Positions 42,650-55,800 of a DNA stretch of 64,000 bases are shown here, piece after piece. The DNA comes from Sclerodactyla briareus (Eukaryota > Echinodermata > Holothuroidea > Dendrochirotida > Sclerodactylidae): positions 203,501 through 267,500 of the forward strand of contig JAODTK010005890.1 in NCBI GenBank assembly GCA_026419785.1, written 5' to 3'. The number at the start of each line of letters is the position of its first letter. The stretch's first letter is position 1. Both the position numbers and the translations under genes were made by a program. The notes beneath the pieces are model-generated. The model did no database searches, was not told the DNA's origin, and saw only the letters and a list, made by a program, of their open reading frames with translations.

Positions 42650-43879
42650 ACCAGCCATTTGTTCATGACCAAACTACTGGCCTGGGCCAGAGCCAGGCAT
42701 ATATTATCATTAAATTAAGCAGAGCGCCACTATCCATTGGATCTTCTGCAGGCCACTTACACTGTATGCATCGCATCATGCATGTCGCAAATTGACCTCC
42801 ACTCGAGAACCCCCGACTGAGGGCCTAGGCCTAGCCTGTTTTAGTGCAGCAAATGTACATGTGAAACTAGCTCAACAGTAAGTTAGACAATGCCCACAGC
42901 CCAGGGGCAAGGCTAGGCTTAACACAGGCTAATTTAGGCAGTGTAGCACACAACACTGTATTTCAACTAACATTTCTCTGTCGAGAGGCAGATCCGTTCT
43001 GTGCCATTGTCAATATAGAATGGAGCTCAGTCTGAGGCTGGAAGTGTGAACGACGCCATCCTCACAAATACAATGTTAATTGGATTCATAAACTGTTAAA
43101 CAACAACGATTTTTACGATTGTTCATCCAGACATGATCACAGATCACACAGCAAGCCAGCTGACCTGACCATATCATTGTTTTTTTTTTAACCAGAATAG
43201 TTGTGGCGAACCAAACTTTGCAATTTGATATCCTGCATCCACGAAACACGCTAGGGTATCTCTCATCCGGAGATGGATTTGAGTTGATTTTAAAATGATT
43301 AAGTGATGTATTGATAATGTCTGATAAGGAATATAGTGATTCGTTTCGTGAAATTGGATTATAATAAATGCATGAAGATGAGACACTTAGGCTCAATATA
43401 AAAGCTACATGGCCTAATATCGTAATTAAAAAATGTTTCAGGGCAATTCGAGGACACTCTTTCAGAGTTGCCAGACAGTGCCATCTCGAAAGCTATCGAG
43501 TTTAACTACAACGTACTGAAGAAGAAGATCAAATACATCATCGTGCATTCAATATAACAATTCGAGGAAACTGTGAAAAACTGATACGGTGTGAAAATTA
43601 CAGGTAATTTTTCGCAGATACTGGTTACGTTTGCATTTACGTATTAATGAATAGCCTAATAGTAGTAACGTAGAAGTCGATTGGCAATTCTCACTGCGAT
43701 ACAGATTTCGTGGAACTAATACATACGATATTAATATAGTCTCAGTTCAAGTTCTGGGCCACTTTCATTATGCTGGTGGGCAAAATGTTGTCTCTCCATC
43801 TAGCCTAGCTGATTTATGTGGCCTATCGTTGTAGGTAGATGGTCTCAACGTAGTGACATCGGAAGACAAATTTACAAAC
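42650..43879. promoter_or_regulatory. Candidate bidirectional promoter interval between SZT2 and MED8
   Basis: Unique-looking DNA between the last satellite upstream of SZT2 and the candidate MED8 ATG. In human the two genes share a short divergent interval, so promoter activity is expected here. No TATA box or sharp element is evident; no SZT2 exon 1 was found. This is inference from position. Confidence 0.4.
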
Positions 43880-43885
43880 ATGCAG
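43880..43885 (+). CDS. MED8: Candidate MED8 exon 1 coding part (ATG CAG)
   Basis: ATGCAG at 43,880 is followed by TGAGTACC; a single lost G would give CAG/GTGAGTACC. Joining to the next exon gives MQ-SKEAL, and human and fly MED8 both start MQR. The match is short, so the call is tentative. Confidence 0.4.
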
Positions 43886-46800
43886 TGAGTACCCAGTATG
43901 GCCCTTTGTGGATAAGGTAGCCTAGGCCTAGATAAAGGTAGCCTAGGCCTAGGCTAGGCCGATTCACTTATTGTTGCCTAGCCTAGGTAGGCCTATGCCT
44001 AGCTAGTACTGTAATGGCCTAGCCTGGCTAGGCCTAGCTTGAGGCTCGGTCACACTAGTATAACTTGACAACGATTCCTGATCCTGAAACAGGAAAACAG
44101 ATCGGGGTATGATTGCATAATGTATAGGCCCACCGATGTGTACCTATTTGTCCGTATATACTGGCACCACCAATAGACCTTTTTGCAAATAGCAATTAGC
44201 ATGTTGCGGTGCACTGTGGGATAGTTTTGATGCATGCTGGGATACTTTGGGGGGCAGTTTTGTGTTAGCACGTATTAGAAAAACTTGTAAATTCCAATTA
44301 TTTTTTTCATTCGCTGTGTATATTCTCCCAAATTTAGTATGTTGTCCCCGATAAGTTTTTACATCTTCATCGTGAGAATTTCAGCTAAAATGTGCTATCT
44401 CTCTCAAGAAAAATCAATTTTATCCGGTGAATTTCCTTCTTTGGCCTTCCATAGATTGCCTACTTTGCCCCCTGAGCTCACCACAATGCATTGCGAGAGG
44501 CTTTTGCGCGAAGGCTAATCAGTGTCGGTCACCTAACTGTCATGTGATTCTCATGCGTTATAATGCAATATGTATGGCAATTACCGCTCATTATACTGAC
44601 CGACTTATGATACATTCACTATAATTGTGACTGTGGGGTACAACGAAGGATCTTGATCACAAAATTGACACTTCCCAAAAAGACCACTGCGCAATGTTCT
44701 AAACATCCGCAATGTTCTCAACATCAGATGGACCTTGAACATTGAAGGACATTGAAGTTTTGGAAAAGCTCCTGAAAGAGCGACAAAAAGTTCTACCATG
44801 ACTGTGTCATCTAAGTTATGAGGAGTGTTTATCAGCTCTACAGCTTCAGGGTCTGGAAAAACATTGGAATCGAGGAGACTTAATAGAAACCTTCAAAATT
44901 CTGAAGGGATTTTTGAAATGTTGGAGGCGGATTCGCTCATTCCAGAAGAGCTTCCAGACTGCAAAATGCATTGGATTGCGAGTTCCTCGCCCAATTGGAC
45001 CCGGATGACCTTTCCTCTGCAGTGCTGTTGTCTGCTGAAATGTGCCACGCCATCCACAGTGTTTGAAAGGGGGTACCTTGTGAGGTGACTTGTGAAGAGT
45101 AGTGAGTGCCATGTGGGGCATATGGGAAGTCCTCCCCCAGGGACCAATGAGCCGACGTACTGGAATGGTGCGTCGGGAGAGAACAAGCAAGAGGTGCGTG
45201 CTATATAGTACGGGTTGTGACAAGTCACTAATGGTCAGGGGTCAATATCTGTGCAAGGCGCTTTGAACATGTCCTCGACGTGGAAAAGCACTACATAAGA
45301 ACGAGATATTATTATTATTATTAACACAGAGACCTTCTTTCATCTGTCTGAAGTGGTACCAGAGAAATAACTTAAAGCTGTTTAAACCCCGACTTACAAA
45401 AGGAATTCAGATCAGGAAGAACTTTTTCAGTCAAAGAGTCAACCACTGGAATGCATTAACGAATTGTGCAGTTGACACCACTACGATCAGCAAATTCAAG
45501 AGGGCTATCGACAGTGATGTTAGTTTGCAATCGAAACTTTTAATATGACACAATATGGGAACCAAAGACTATGCCTATTTTTCTAATCCCAAAAATAAGT
45601 ATGTGGTAAGTAGCAATTCAGGGACATCAACATTAACAGTTTTGAAGAAGCAATAAACCTTGCGCAAGAACGTGATACGTGACAGAGGTTGATCACTGAG
45701 CATGTCGGATAGACGAGACTCAACCTACTACTACTACTATGTGTACCTATGTAGCCGACCTACAAACTCTGTGATGTGACCAACCAAATCCCTTGGTCAT
45801 CCATAGAAGCACATGAAAGACTGAGATTTTTCAGTCACATTGCGAGACTCCAAGAAGAAGCTCCAGCAAAGATCAATCTGAGAGAAGCATTGAGAATTAT
45901 AGTATACTTTAAAGTTTAAGCCAGTTGGGAGACCGTTGACTACGTTGCTTGGAAAAATCAGATCGCATTCAGGGACTCAACGTTACAGTTTTTGAGGAAG
46001 CAATAAATCTTGCGCAACTACTACTATTATGTGTACCTGGTCCTGGGTATATGACTATGAGATTAGTGTTAGGCCAGAATTAGTGGTGGGTTAGGGTTAG
46101 TGAGGGTTAGGGGTTAGCCTACTGTACTCTGTAGGTCTACAAACTAGGCCTAGGTGTTGGTTATCGATAAGATTCAGGATTACATCTGTAACCTCATCTG
46201 TTAGCCTCATCCCTAACACTAACGATCTCATACATCCAGGTACACATGGGTATATATACATTATGCAACCATGCCTAAATTGGTCTGGCCGTAACTCAAT
46301 GAGTTTGACTTTCCAAGTCACATTTGTAACAAAAATCACCTGTTCTTAATCCTGATTTTTTAACCAGTCAGGGAACATTTTTTTTTCATCCTGATCAGAA
46401 TTTGATAGACTAATCAAGAGAATGTTCAGAGCCGCATCACGGTTCAGTCATAAATGTAGAGTAGTTGTACGTGTAAAAAAGTTGCTCGTAACTAATGGCG
46501 ACAACGATAATTGGAAGGCATACTTCATTAACCTGGATTAAACTAGAAAGCAGAGACAGGAGGAATACAATCTAAGAAATCTAAGAATGGAGTTGAGGGA
46601 GCGCAAAGGTAGAGTGAAACGGATCTGATTATCAGAGGAGGGAAGGTAGTGAAAAGAAAGAATGTAACCCAAGACATAGGCCGAGGCACGAACAGGGTTG
46701 ATGAACAAAGAGTTAGAGATACTGGTGCTGTAAGGAAGCAAGCACCAAACCCAAGCATGTCTGGAATCCACCCAATGGAGCGGCGATCCAGTCAAACTTG

Positions 46801-49800
46801 TTGAATGTCACCAACAGTCCCCGCTAATTTTAATTATTGCACAGGTGGTGGTTGCAAAAATGTACATAATCTCACTCAGTTAGATATGGTAGTTGTTCAT
46901 CAGAAATTGAGTTGTGTTTTACTAAACAGTAGAAGTTTGTTAAATAAAATAGACGTATTGGAGCTTGAACCAGAGCAAATGACTACGACCATATATTAGT
47001 TACAGAGGCATGGGCAACAGATGACATACTGAATGCAGAATTAGGACTCAGAGTATACCAGTTGCTATGATGTGATCAACAAAACAGACGTGGGGGGGGG
47101 GGGGGGGGGGGGGGGTGCGGGATGCCTAGCCTGGAAAAAGAGAAGGGCGATGGGGTGCCAACCCGGTACTATGTTAAAATACCAGACACTCGGTGGCATA
47201 TTGAGGGGGTGCATGGTACTATAAACATCATTTAAATGTGATAAAGGATGACGAGCTTTCAGGATTGGAAAATACAGAGACATTGTTTTGTAAATTAAAT
47301 TCAGCGGAAGCTGAGATTGGCATCAGCATCATCTATAACAGCCCTACAAACATGTTAGAAGTGGAGGGCAAGTGATAAATATTCAGAGTTGTTAATTGCT
47401 GTTTTAATCACCAAACTATAAACTGGATGTCATTGCATGCAGAGACTGAAGGGCAAGGTTTCTTGGATCTTGTACAGGGTTGCTATTTGATACAACTAGT
47501 GGAGAAGCCTACTGCCTACCAGAGGTGATGACATCCTTGTTTTTTCTTGGTTCAAATGAGGACCTTGTTGATAGTGTGTCTGTGATCGAAACACCTGGGA
47601 GTAGTGACCATAATATGGTATCATTTAAACTTTAAAGTATGTGTGACAACCCTGCCTGTCTGGAGGAAAACCTGTTCAACTACCGACATGAAGATTATGT
47701 ACAGATGGGGGATTACCTTAGTGGGAGATGAGCATCAGATGTGGGATAAGTTCAAGCATCTCCTGCAGAGTGCAGTGGAGGAGATATGTACCAACCAAAG
47801 AGAGAGGGAAAAGGTCTAATCCAATATGGTAGAATGTAATATAGAAAGAGCAAGAAGAAAGGAGGTGAGTCTGTGGAAAGTTTATAGAAATTCCAGGAAT
47901 ACCTCTGATATGAGAACTACACGATTTCCCTGAACATATTTGATCACATGATCGGACATGCAAAAGCAAAACTGGAGACAAAACTAGCTGACAGTATCCA
48001 AGTTGATTCGAAAGCCTACTACAACTATGTAAGAAAGCAAATGAAAGTAAAGGAGGCAGTTGGACCACTTAAGGAAAATGGTGAAGCATTCCAACCAGGC
48101 TAGAACGGCAGAGATTTTAAACAATTATTTTACAAGTGTGTTTACACATAAAAATTTGGAGAAATGCCAGTGCCATATAATTTATTTGACGATGGAGGTG
48201 AGAAACTTACTGCTGTACGAATTGGACCAGAAGTAGTGAAGAAGAAGTTGGAGCAACTAAAGTCAGCGAAAGCAACTGGTGGGTCAACATTTATCCCATC
48301 GTCCTAAAGAAACTTGCTGTTTACCTTGCTGAGCCGCTTAATCGTCTGTTCCAGAACAGTCTGTCATCTGGTGATGTACCTGATGATTGGCGCTGTGCAA
48401 ATATTACTCCGATACATAAGTCTGGACCCCGATATCTTGCTGAGAACTATGCCAGTGAGTTTGACATCACATGTCAGCAAACTATTGGAATCTATTATCA
48501 AGGATGAAATCATTGAACACATATCTCAACATGGACTATTAAATAGCTCACAGCATGGCTCTCTGTGCAAGAAGTCTTGCCTTAACAAACTTGCTGCATT
48601 TTCTGGATGACGTAACCAGGAGTATGGACATGGGCCATCCAGTTGATGTTTTGTATTTAGACTTTAGCAAAGCTTTTGATAAGTTACCACATGCAAGGCT
48701 CGTTAGAAAAGTTGAAGTGCATGGCATCACTCAGCTGAATGTGCTCATTGGATCAGCAATTGGCTCACTAACAGAAAACAGAGAGTTGTGATCAACAGAG
48801 AACAGTCACCTTGGTCAGACGTGACAAGTGGTGTACCACAGGGGTCGGTTTTAGGACCAACATTATTTCTCTTATATATTAATGATATCGATATTGGAAT
48901 TTCAAGTAAAATGTTAAAATTTGCAGATGATACTAAGCTGTACAGAAAGATTCGACAAAAAGAAGACTGTGTAGCACTGCAAGCAGATTTGGATGTTTTA
49001 ATGCAATGGTCAGCTGATTGGCACAGAAATGCAAGACATTACATGTCGTGAGGAAGAATCCGAAGTATGAGTCAGTATGGAGGAGGACATTGTGTCAAGT
49101 ACTACCGCTGAAAGAAATTTGGGTGTAATTATTCAGGAGGACCTGGGTGTGAGTCATCAGGTGGCCCGGGCAATGAAGGCTGCAAATTAAAGCTCTGGGA
49201 ATCATCATAAGAAATATAACTAACAAGTCTAAAAGAAACATTGTGCGTTTATACAAATCATTAGTAAGACTGCAACTAGAGTACTGTTTCAGGCATGGGG
49301 ACCCTTCCTGCAGAAAGATATTAATAATATAGAGAGGGTATAGCACAGAGCTTGAAAATTATTTCTGGATTTAGCACTCTGTCATATGGAGAACGGTTGA
49401 GGACAGCAGGTTTAATAATACTGGAAAGGAGACGTGTAAGGGCTGATCTTAATGAAGTGTTCAAATAATGAAGGGACTGGATAAAATTCCTCATGGTGAT
49501 TTGTTTGAGTTAAGCAGAGAGGTAAGGGATCACACACCCATGGTTCAGACAAGAGGACACAGCTTAAAATTGTACAAGGAACATTAGGAAATGTTTCTTC
49601 ATTCAGAGATTTATACAACAGTGGAACATTCTTCCTGAAGAGGTAGTTCATGCAGAAACAATGTTTGACATTCAAAAACGGCATTGATCCCATCATGAAT
49701 TAGCAGGGTGGGCTTTATATAAGCCAGAGACTGGGGAGAAGGGTAGGCCTATGTTACTGATAATGGAGTTTGATATTCATAATGAAAAGAGGTCATAATC

Positions 49801-52800
49801 CATGAGATCAGTTATTCATGATAACACAAGGGTCTGATATTCCTAACAGAAAAAAAGTTTGGTATTCATAGTAGAAAAAGTTTCATTATTCATAATTGAC
49901 AGAGGTCTGTTATTCATAGTAGAACGGAAGGTTCATATTCATAATAGGGAAAAAGAATTTGTAATTCATACTTGCCAGTGGAGTTGCCTCAGCCCTAAGT
50001 GGCGTAAGTGAAATTATTCTTGGAGCGGGATGATGGAGCTCAGTAGCCGAAAGAGGATTTTGTTTGTTCAATTTTGTCAACCTGTAGTGGCGTCCCTCTT
50101 AGTCATGTGCACCCCCGGTTGGAATATCCTGTATATGTGCCTGCCTACCATACACCACAGTGTTTTCAGCTTCTATCCGATTTTTCCACCATCCCCATCC
50201 CCCACCTTCCCACTCCCCGCTGTACGACCACTTACGCCACTTGGGGGTTGAGGCAATCCTGATTATGAATCATTACGAACCTATGTTTTCCTATGATATC
50301 AAACCTTACGTCCTATTATGAATAATGGACTTTTTTCCTGTTATATCAAACCTTGAATCCTCTTATGAATAACAAACCTTTTTTCGATTATGAATTATGA
50401 ACCTTTCTATTATGATATCAACCCTTTGTCCAATTGAAGTAATGAACCTTCTTCCTAATATGAATACCAAACCGTTTCCTCATTATGGATATCAAACCTT
50501 TTTTATTAGCTTGAACCAGCTATGGTACCTACCTACCTGTCTGTCTGTCTGTCCATCCATCCATCCAGCTAGGATTGTGTCTATGGTGGTATACATGCCT
50601 TAATCATCAAATGGGAATCCACTCCGGCAGATACATGGAAATGATAATTTTTTTCTCTTGTAGTCAAAAGAGGCCCTAGACACTTCCTTGGAGAATCTGT
50701 CTAAGAGGATACTAGACGTAAAGAAGGCTTTGGCGACTCTACTTATAAAGCTTGAAACAGAGCCAGATACCATTCAGTGGTGAGTATTGTGAGGCTGATT
50801 GTGTGATTAAGTGGTTGAGAAATCTAGGATTGTGGGTCGTACCCTCGTCCTCGTCCACTTCCTTAACTACGCAGTTGTTGGATAGAGACCAGCGAGGAAT
50901 GAGGCACTTGTTGTAGACCCATATGGTATATGAGGTAGCCAGTCTGCCAGTGGCACTTGTTGTTCTGACCCACTGGAAAAATCTGTTGTCAGTGAACAGC
51001 TGAGCCTGCCCGTTACGTACATATAGTCCATGTTGCCATTATTGACCAGAATACGAGATTGTGAGTACTGACAGTGGTAACAGAACATAAAAAAGGATAA
51101 TACTACAAGGCTCCCTTGATCACAAACTCTACCCAAGTATGCTCACGATCTGTCTACAGTATGTGTGGAAATATCTACCTGGGAGTGTCATATGATCCCC
51201 AAAATTCACAGTTTACAGTCACAAGTGAAAGCAAAATGTTAAGTGTTAACTGAGTAATGGTCACTAATTTTAGACAGTTTGAATCTTGTCAAAAATATAT
51301 ATATCAATAGAGTTTTGTTTCCCTTGAAGATGCCTAGATTCTGAGGGCTTCCATCATAAAAAAAACAAAAATTTCTTACTTTGTTCCTGTTGTTGTTCCC
51401 TGTAGAATAAACATGAACAACATTCAAATGATTGTGTTGGTAGAATGTACCAGTCATGGAATGCACTTTTATTTCCAGGATTTCCCTAAAACGATTGCTA
51501 GCCCTAGCTAACTTGTCACTCATTGCATGCAACATTTGAAATTAATGGTACGCAACACCAGCTTAATGATTACACACACATGTGGAGTTAGTTGGGTATA
51601 TATATTTATATCAGATTTTAATTGGTTAAGGCTTCACACTTTTATGTTGTGAGTTTGTTGTTGTGAGTAAGTTGATCCCAAGTAAGTAAAACTTTATCAA
51701 TCTAAAAAAGGAAATTCAAATACTCACACGTACAGACATAGAAATAATAGAAATGAACAGTTAATATAGATTCATATATAAGTAATATAGTGGGCTATAA
51801 AAATGTGACAAAGGAGTTAGCGTCTCTGATTTCTTAAGAAGCTTGATTGCACTAGGGATAATTGAATTTTGATGTCTATTGGGTTTAAGACTCAGTAGTC
51901 TCAGCCTAACGATACCTCTCTCTATAAATCTGTCATGGAGGAGTTGATGAAGAGGGTGACTTGTGTCAGTGTGAATTCCAAGTCATGTTGAAAACTTATC
52001 CCCCATTTATTTCTCACAGATTTTGTGCCAATTGGGTATTTATGAGGAGCAACCTATATTAACAGGTACTCCAGTTATCGTCCTTCTACAGGTTGTTAAT
52101 AATAATGATAATGATTCGATTTCATGTGGCAAACCAATCTCAAAGTGCTTCACAATCATTACCCCTGCTCATTGGTAACTTTTCACACCCACACTCTATA
52201 GTGCACAATCCTTGCTGTTCGCACCTGGCACACTGAACAGTTATGCCAATCTTGTCCCCTGGGGGATTTCCCATAGGTGCAGCCACATACAACGCAATGC
52301 TATATAAGTTACCTAACAGGGTACCCATTTAACCTGGGTGGAGGGAAGCAATCGAGATGAAGCACCATGCTCAAGGGTACAACGGCCAGGGTAATATTTG
52401 CGAAGTGCATACGACACACCCCATGTAAGTTGCACCATATAAATTCTCAAATTTTACCACATTTTAGCATTGTATTTGCAAAGGAGCAGGGATAAGTGGA
52501 GTAGTGCCCTCCAAATTCAGCTGTGACAAATGTAATGAAACAGTGCTACAAGAGTGCAGATGAGAGTTCTCTGTTTCATTTGTTTTCTGCAGGCCTTCCT
52601 TGTTAGACAGCTTTGCCCTGTTATCAGTTGAGTACCAGTACCACCCTGCGATCATAGCCTGTAAGCAGAGATCGATCGTCTTTTGATGCTTTCTCAAATC
52701 ACGGTTGCTCATAATATGGTAGTGCATGATGAATGGTGCATTGTACTTGTTAATATCATAGAAGATACAGTGAAAAGGCAGGCACAATTTTTGCAATCTC

Positions 52801-55800
52801 TCTTGGTAATCCTGGTTGCCCTTCAGTCATTGTGGCATGAGGTGCTGATTGGAGATCCGTAGTACATTGTGAAAAAAAAGTAATATTGTCTGCTTGCTGC
52901 TGCAATGAGAATTATTCTCAGAGGCTCCGAGGATGTGATGAAAGTGACATGTGGTTTTTTCATTGTTGTAGAGAAAACAATTGAGTGAGTGTACTTTTTG
53001 CGATTTATGCATCAGAAACTGTGTTTGGCAATTTGAGATTGGGAAAATTAATTTTTGCTGTGTTGTTTTGTTATTTCGCAAGTTTTGTACTCGTGTTCAT
53101 GATAACGCAGGTCTAATCACAAAATGCAGCATATATCATGGTGAAATATTGGAACACCCATGCTCGTGGTTAGAAGCCCTGATGCCAGAAAAAGGATATC
53201 CAGCCTTTAATCAGGTCACACCAAATACAACCCAAATAAACCTGGTGTGTCATGGTGTCCTGCAAGGTGATTTGGGAAAATCTTAGGACGGGGCTTGGAT
53301 ACTTACAGTTTTGTAGCAGCATATCCTAGTATAACCCAGATTCTTAACATGAATTCGCAGGACATGTGCTCAGGCGGGATTACAGGGGGGGGGGTCAGTT
53401 CGCCGGATTCTCCCCAACTTCTCCCCTTGTTTTAACCTCCCCCCCCTTCAACCTTACTACAATTCTGTGCTCTACAGTTATCCCTGTTCTTGGATCTGAT
53501 CATCAACTTTACCGGCACTCTGATTTTTAGGCACATCCCTGCAATCATGATCTGTGGATATCAACTGAATGGTCACACAGTCGTAGTTAGCCCAGAGAGC
53601 TGGCTACATGAAACATTACAAACAGGGTCCAAATCTCTCTTTGAATTCCGTCATTACCAAAAAAAAATTGATTCTATTGTTTGTCCATTTTTCCTCACTG
53701 CAGGTCATTTGAGTGTCTCAACAATATCTACTTCAAGAATCAAGACAGCACTTGGAGAATGTGATCCTTCGTCCTCTGACCCACGAAGACCCTGAGAGCA
53801 CTAGCATTAGGCTACTGCATGTCTGCTTTTTTGCGATTCCATTACAAGTCAGAGGAAACTATGCTGTCATGAGGGTGTGTGTGTGCGTGTCATGTGTGCG
53901 TGCGTGCTTTTTGTGTTTTTGTGTGGTGTTTGCCTAGTCTTGTTAACACGATAACTTTAACCCCCATCTGGATTAGTGAAGTTCATACTTGGTTTATGGG
54001 TACCCTTTATGAGTACATGATCTCTATCGTTTGGGGTCAGGTAAAGGTCATATGAGGTAAAGAGAGATCAAATCTGAAATTGAGGCAAAAATCTTGTTCA
54101 CACGATACGTCTAGATGCCTGGTCTGCTCAGGGTGAATTTGGTATGAGCATCCCTATGGGGAATTTAAAAGAACCTATGTTTGGTTTTGACCCCAGGGGG
54201 TTCAGTTTTGGGAGAAATTGGAGAACTGAAAAATTGATAATTTGGAAAATTTCAGCTTAGCTTGTAAACAGGATACCCTCGATCCCACCTGGATGGATGA
54301 AGCTTTATACTTGGTAATGGTGTTCCAGTAATAAGTTTACATGAACCCTATTGTTTTGGATCAAGTCAAAGGTCATGAGATCAAGAGGGGGTTCCCTATA
54401 ATGAGTACTACATGAGTACCTAGTGTAAATCTTTGTTTGCATTGCATATGTTACAAGGCATGTGAAGTTGCAAATGCTTAGCTTGATTCAAGTCAGAAGC
54501 GTCATGGAATCACTAACCTTTAGTATTTTTCTGATTTATTACTTGACAAAATTCAGAGGAATCTAGGCAGTCATGACAGGTATTTGTACGTTTACAGTCA
54601 TAGAGTCAAGAATCCAATTGTTTCGGGTCAGGTCGGAGATCATCTGAGGTCAACAGAGATCAAAGTCTGAAAACTAAAACCTTTATTTTACAACCTCCAA
54701 GTATATACACAATTAATACTTTGCTTGATCAGGTTAAAATTGCCTGTAAACTTTTTATCTGTGTGGTCAAAAGTCATCACTGAGTCTTGGTATTCTGGTT
54801 TGGTTTGATGCTTTCTTAATTCTTAGCTCACATCAGCCCTGTGGCTGGGTGAGCTAGCGTGATCGTGCATGTCTCTCTATCTATTTATCTATCTGTTCAC
54901 AATTCATCAGACCCGCTACTCCTCCTACATCATGATGACACTAGGTCACATTGATAACCAAGTGGAATGTTATCTGGGGTGTTGAAACATTGAGGTCAAA
55001 GTTCAACAAGGATCCAATATCTGCCCTTCTGTGAAATATGAAAAATGCTTCTCCTCCAACAGTTTATCTCAAGTGAATATGAAAGCTGGTCAGTATTATC
55101 TGGGATTAAAACTTCATACTGGGTATTTAGAGATTGAGATCAAAGATAATCTTTGGGTCATTTCGTCTGAAATGGCCATTCAGTTGTCATAATGAACAAA
55201 ATGCTTCTTTCTAAATAAATGGCATTGGATGGGTATTAGTCAGTGTTATCTTTGTCCTATGGTATGAATGGTGTGTTCAAATTTTGAGGTCCAAAGGTCA
55301 TTCATGGTGCCCATTTTGGCCATTATGTTTTAAACAGATCAAGCACCTTCTTTCTAACTTCCCTACATATAGGTGGATGATCATGACAATTGATCAGTAT
55401 TATCACTGACCAATGTTACCTATGGGATTTTCAGCAATTTGAAGTCAAGGGTAATTTAGGAGTCAATTTGCCATTTTGTTTGAAAGGTCAAGCAACTTCA
55501 AATGTTAAAGAGACTTGATGAATATCTTTGAACACACTGCCATTACCTTACATGACTACCAGGAATCAATAGGTTAGCTGTTGTGCAATTGACTCTCGTG
55601 ATTATGTTTATCTTGCATCCATAAGATGTGAAGTTGCAGGCACAATGGGTGGTCAGTTCCATTCCTTGTTGTGTTCCAAGTCCTTGGTATGACCTGCACC
55701 AAAGTCAAACTGTGGAGCTGCAGTCAGATGTGTGAACAACTCCAGTAAGAGTGAGCAGGATATTTTCAATGCTCAGACTGCTCAAAGGAAAACTGTACAA

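Noticed and set aside
43000-43070. Minus-strand ATGGCGTCG near 43,058 as the SZT2 start codon
   Set aside because: It is followed by an in-frame stop after ten codons, with no GT donor before it.
43076-43396. 106-codon minus-strand frame as SZT2 exon 1
   Set aside because: It does not resemble the SZT2 N-terminus and has no suitable donor; SZT2 exon 1 remains unlocated.
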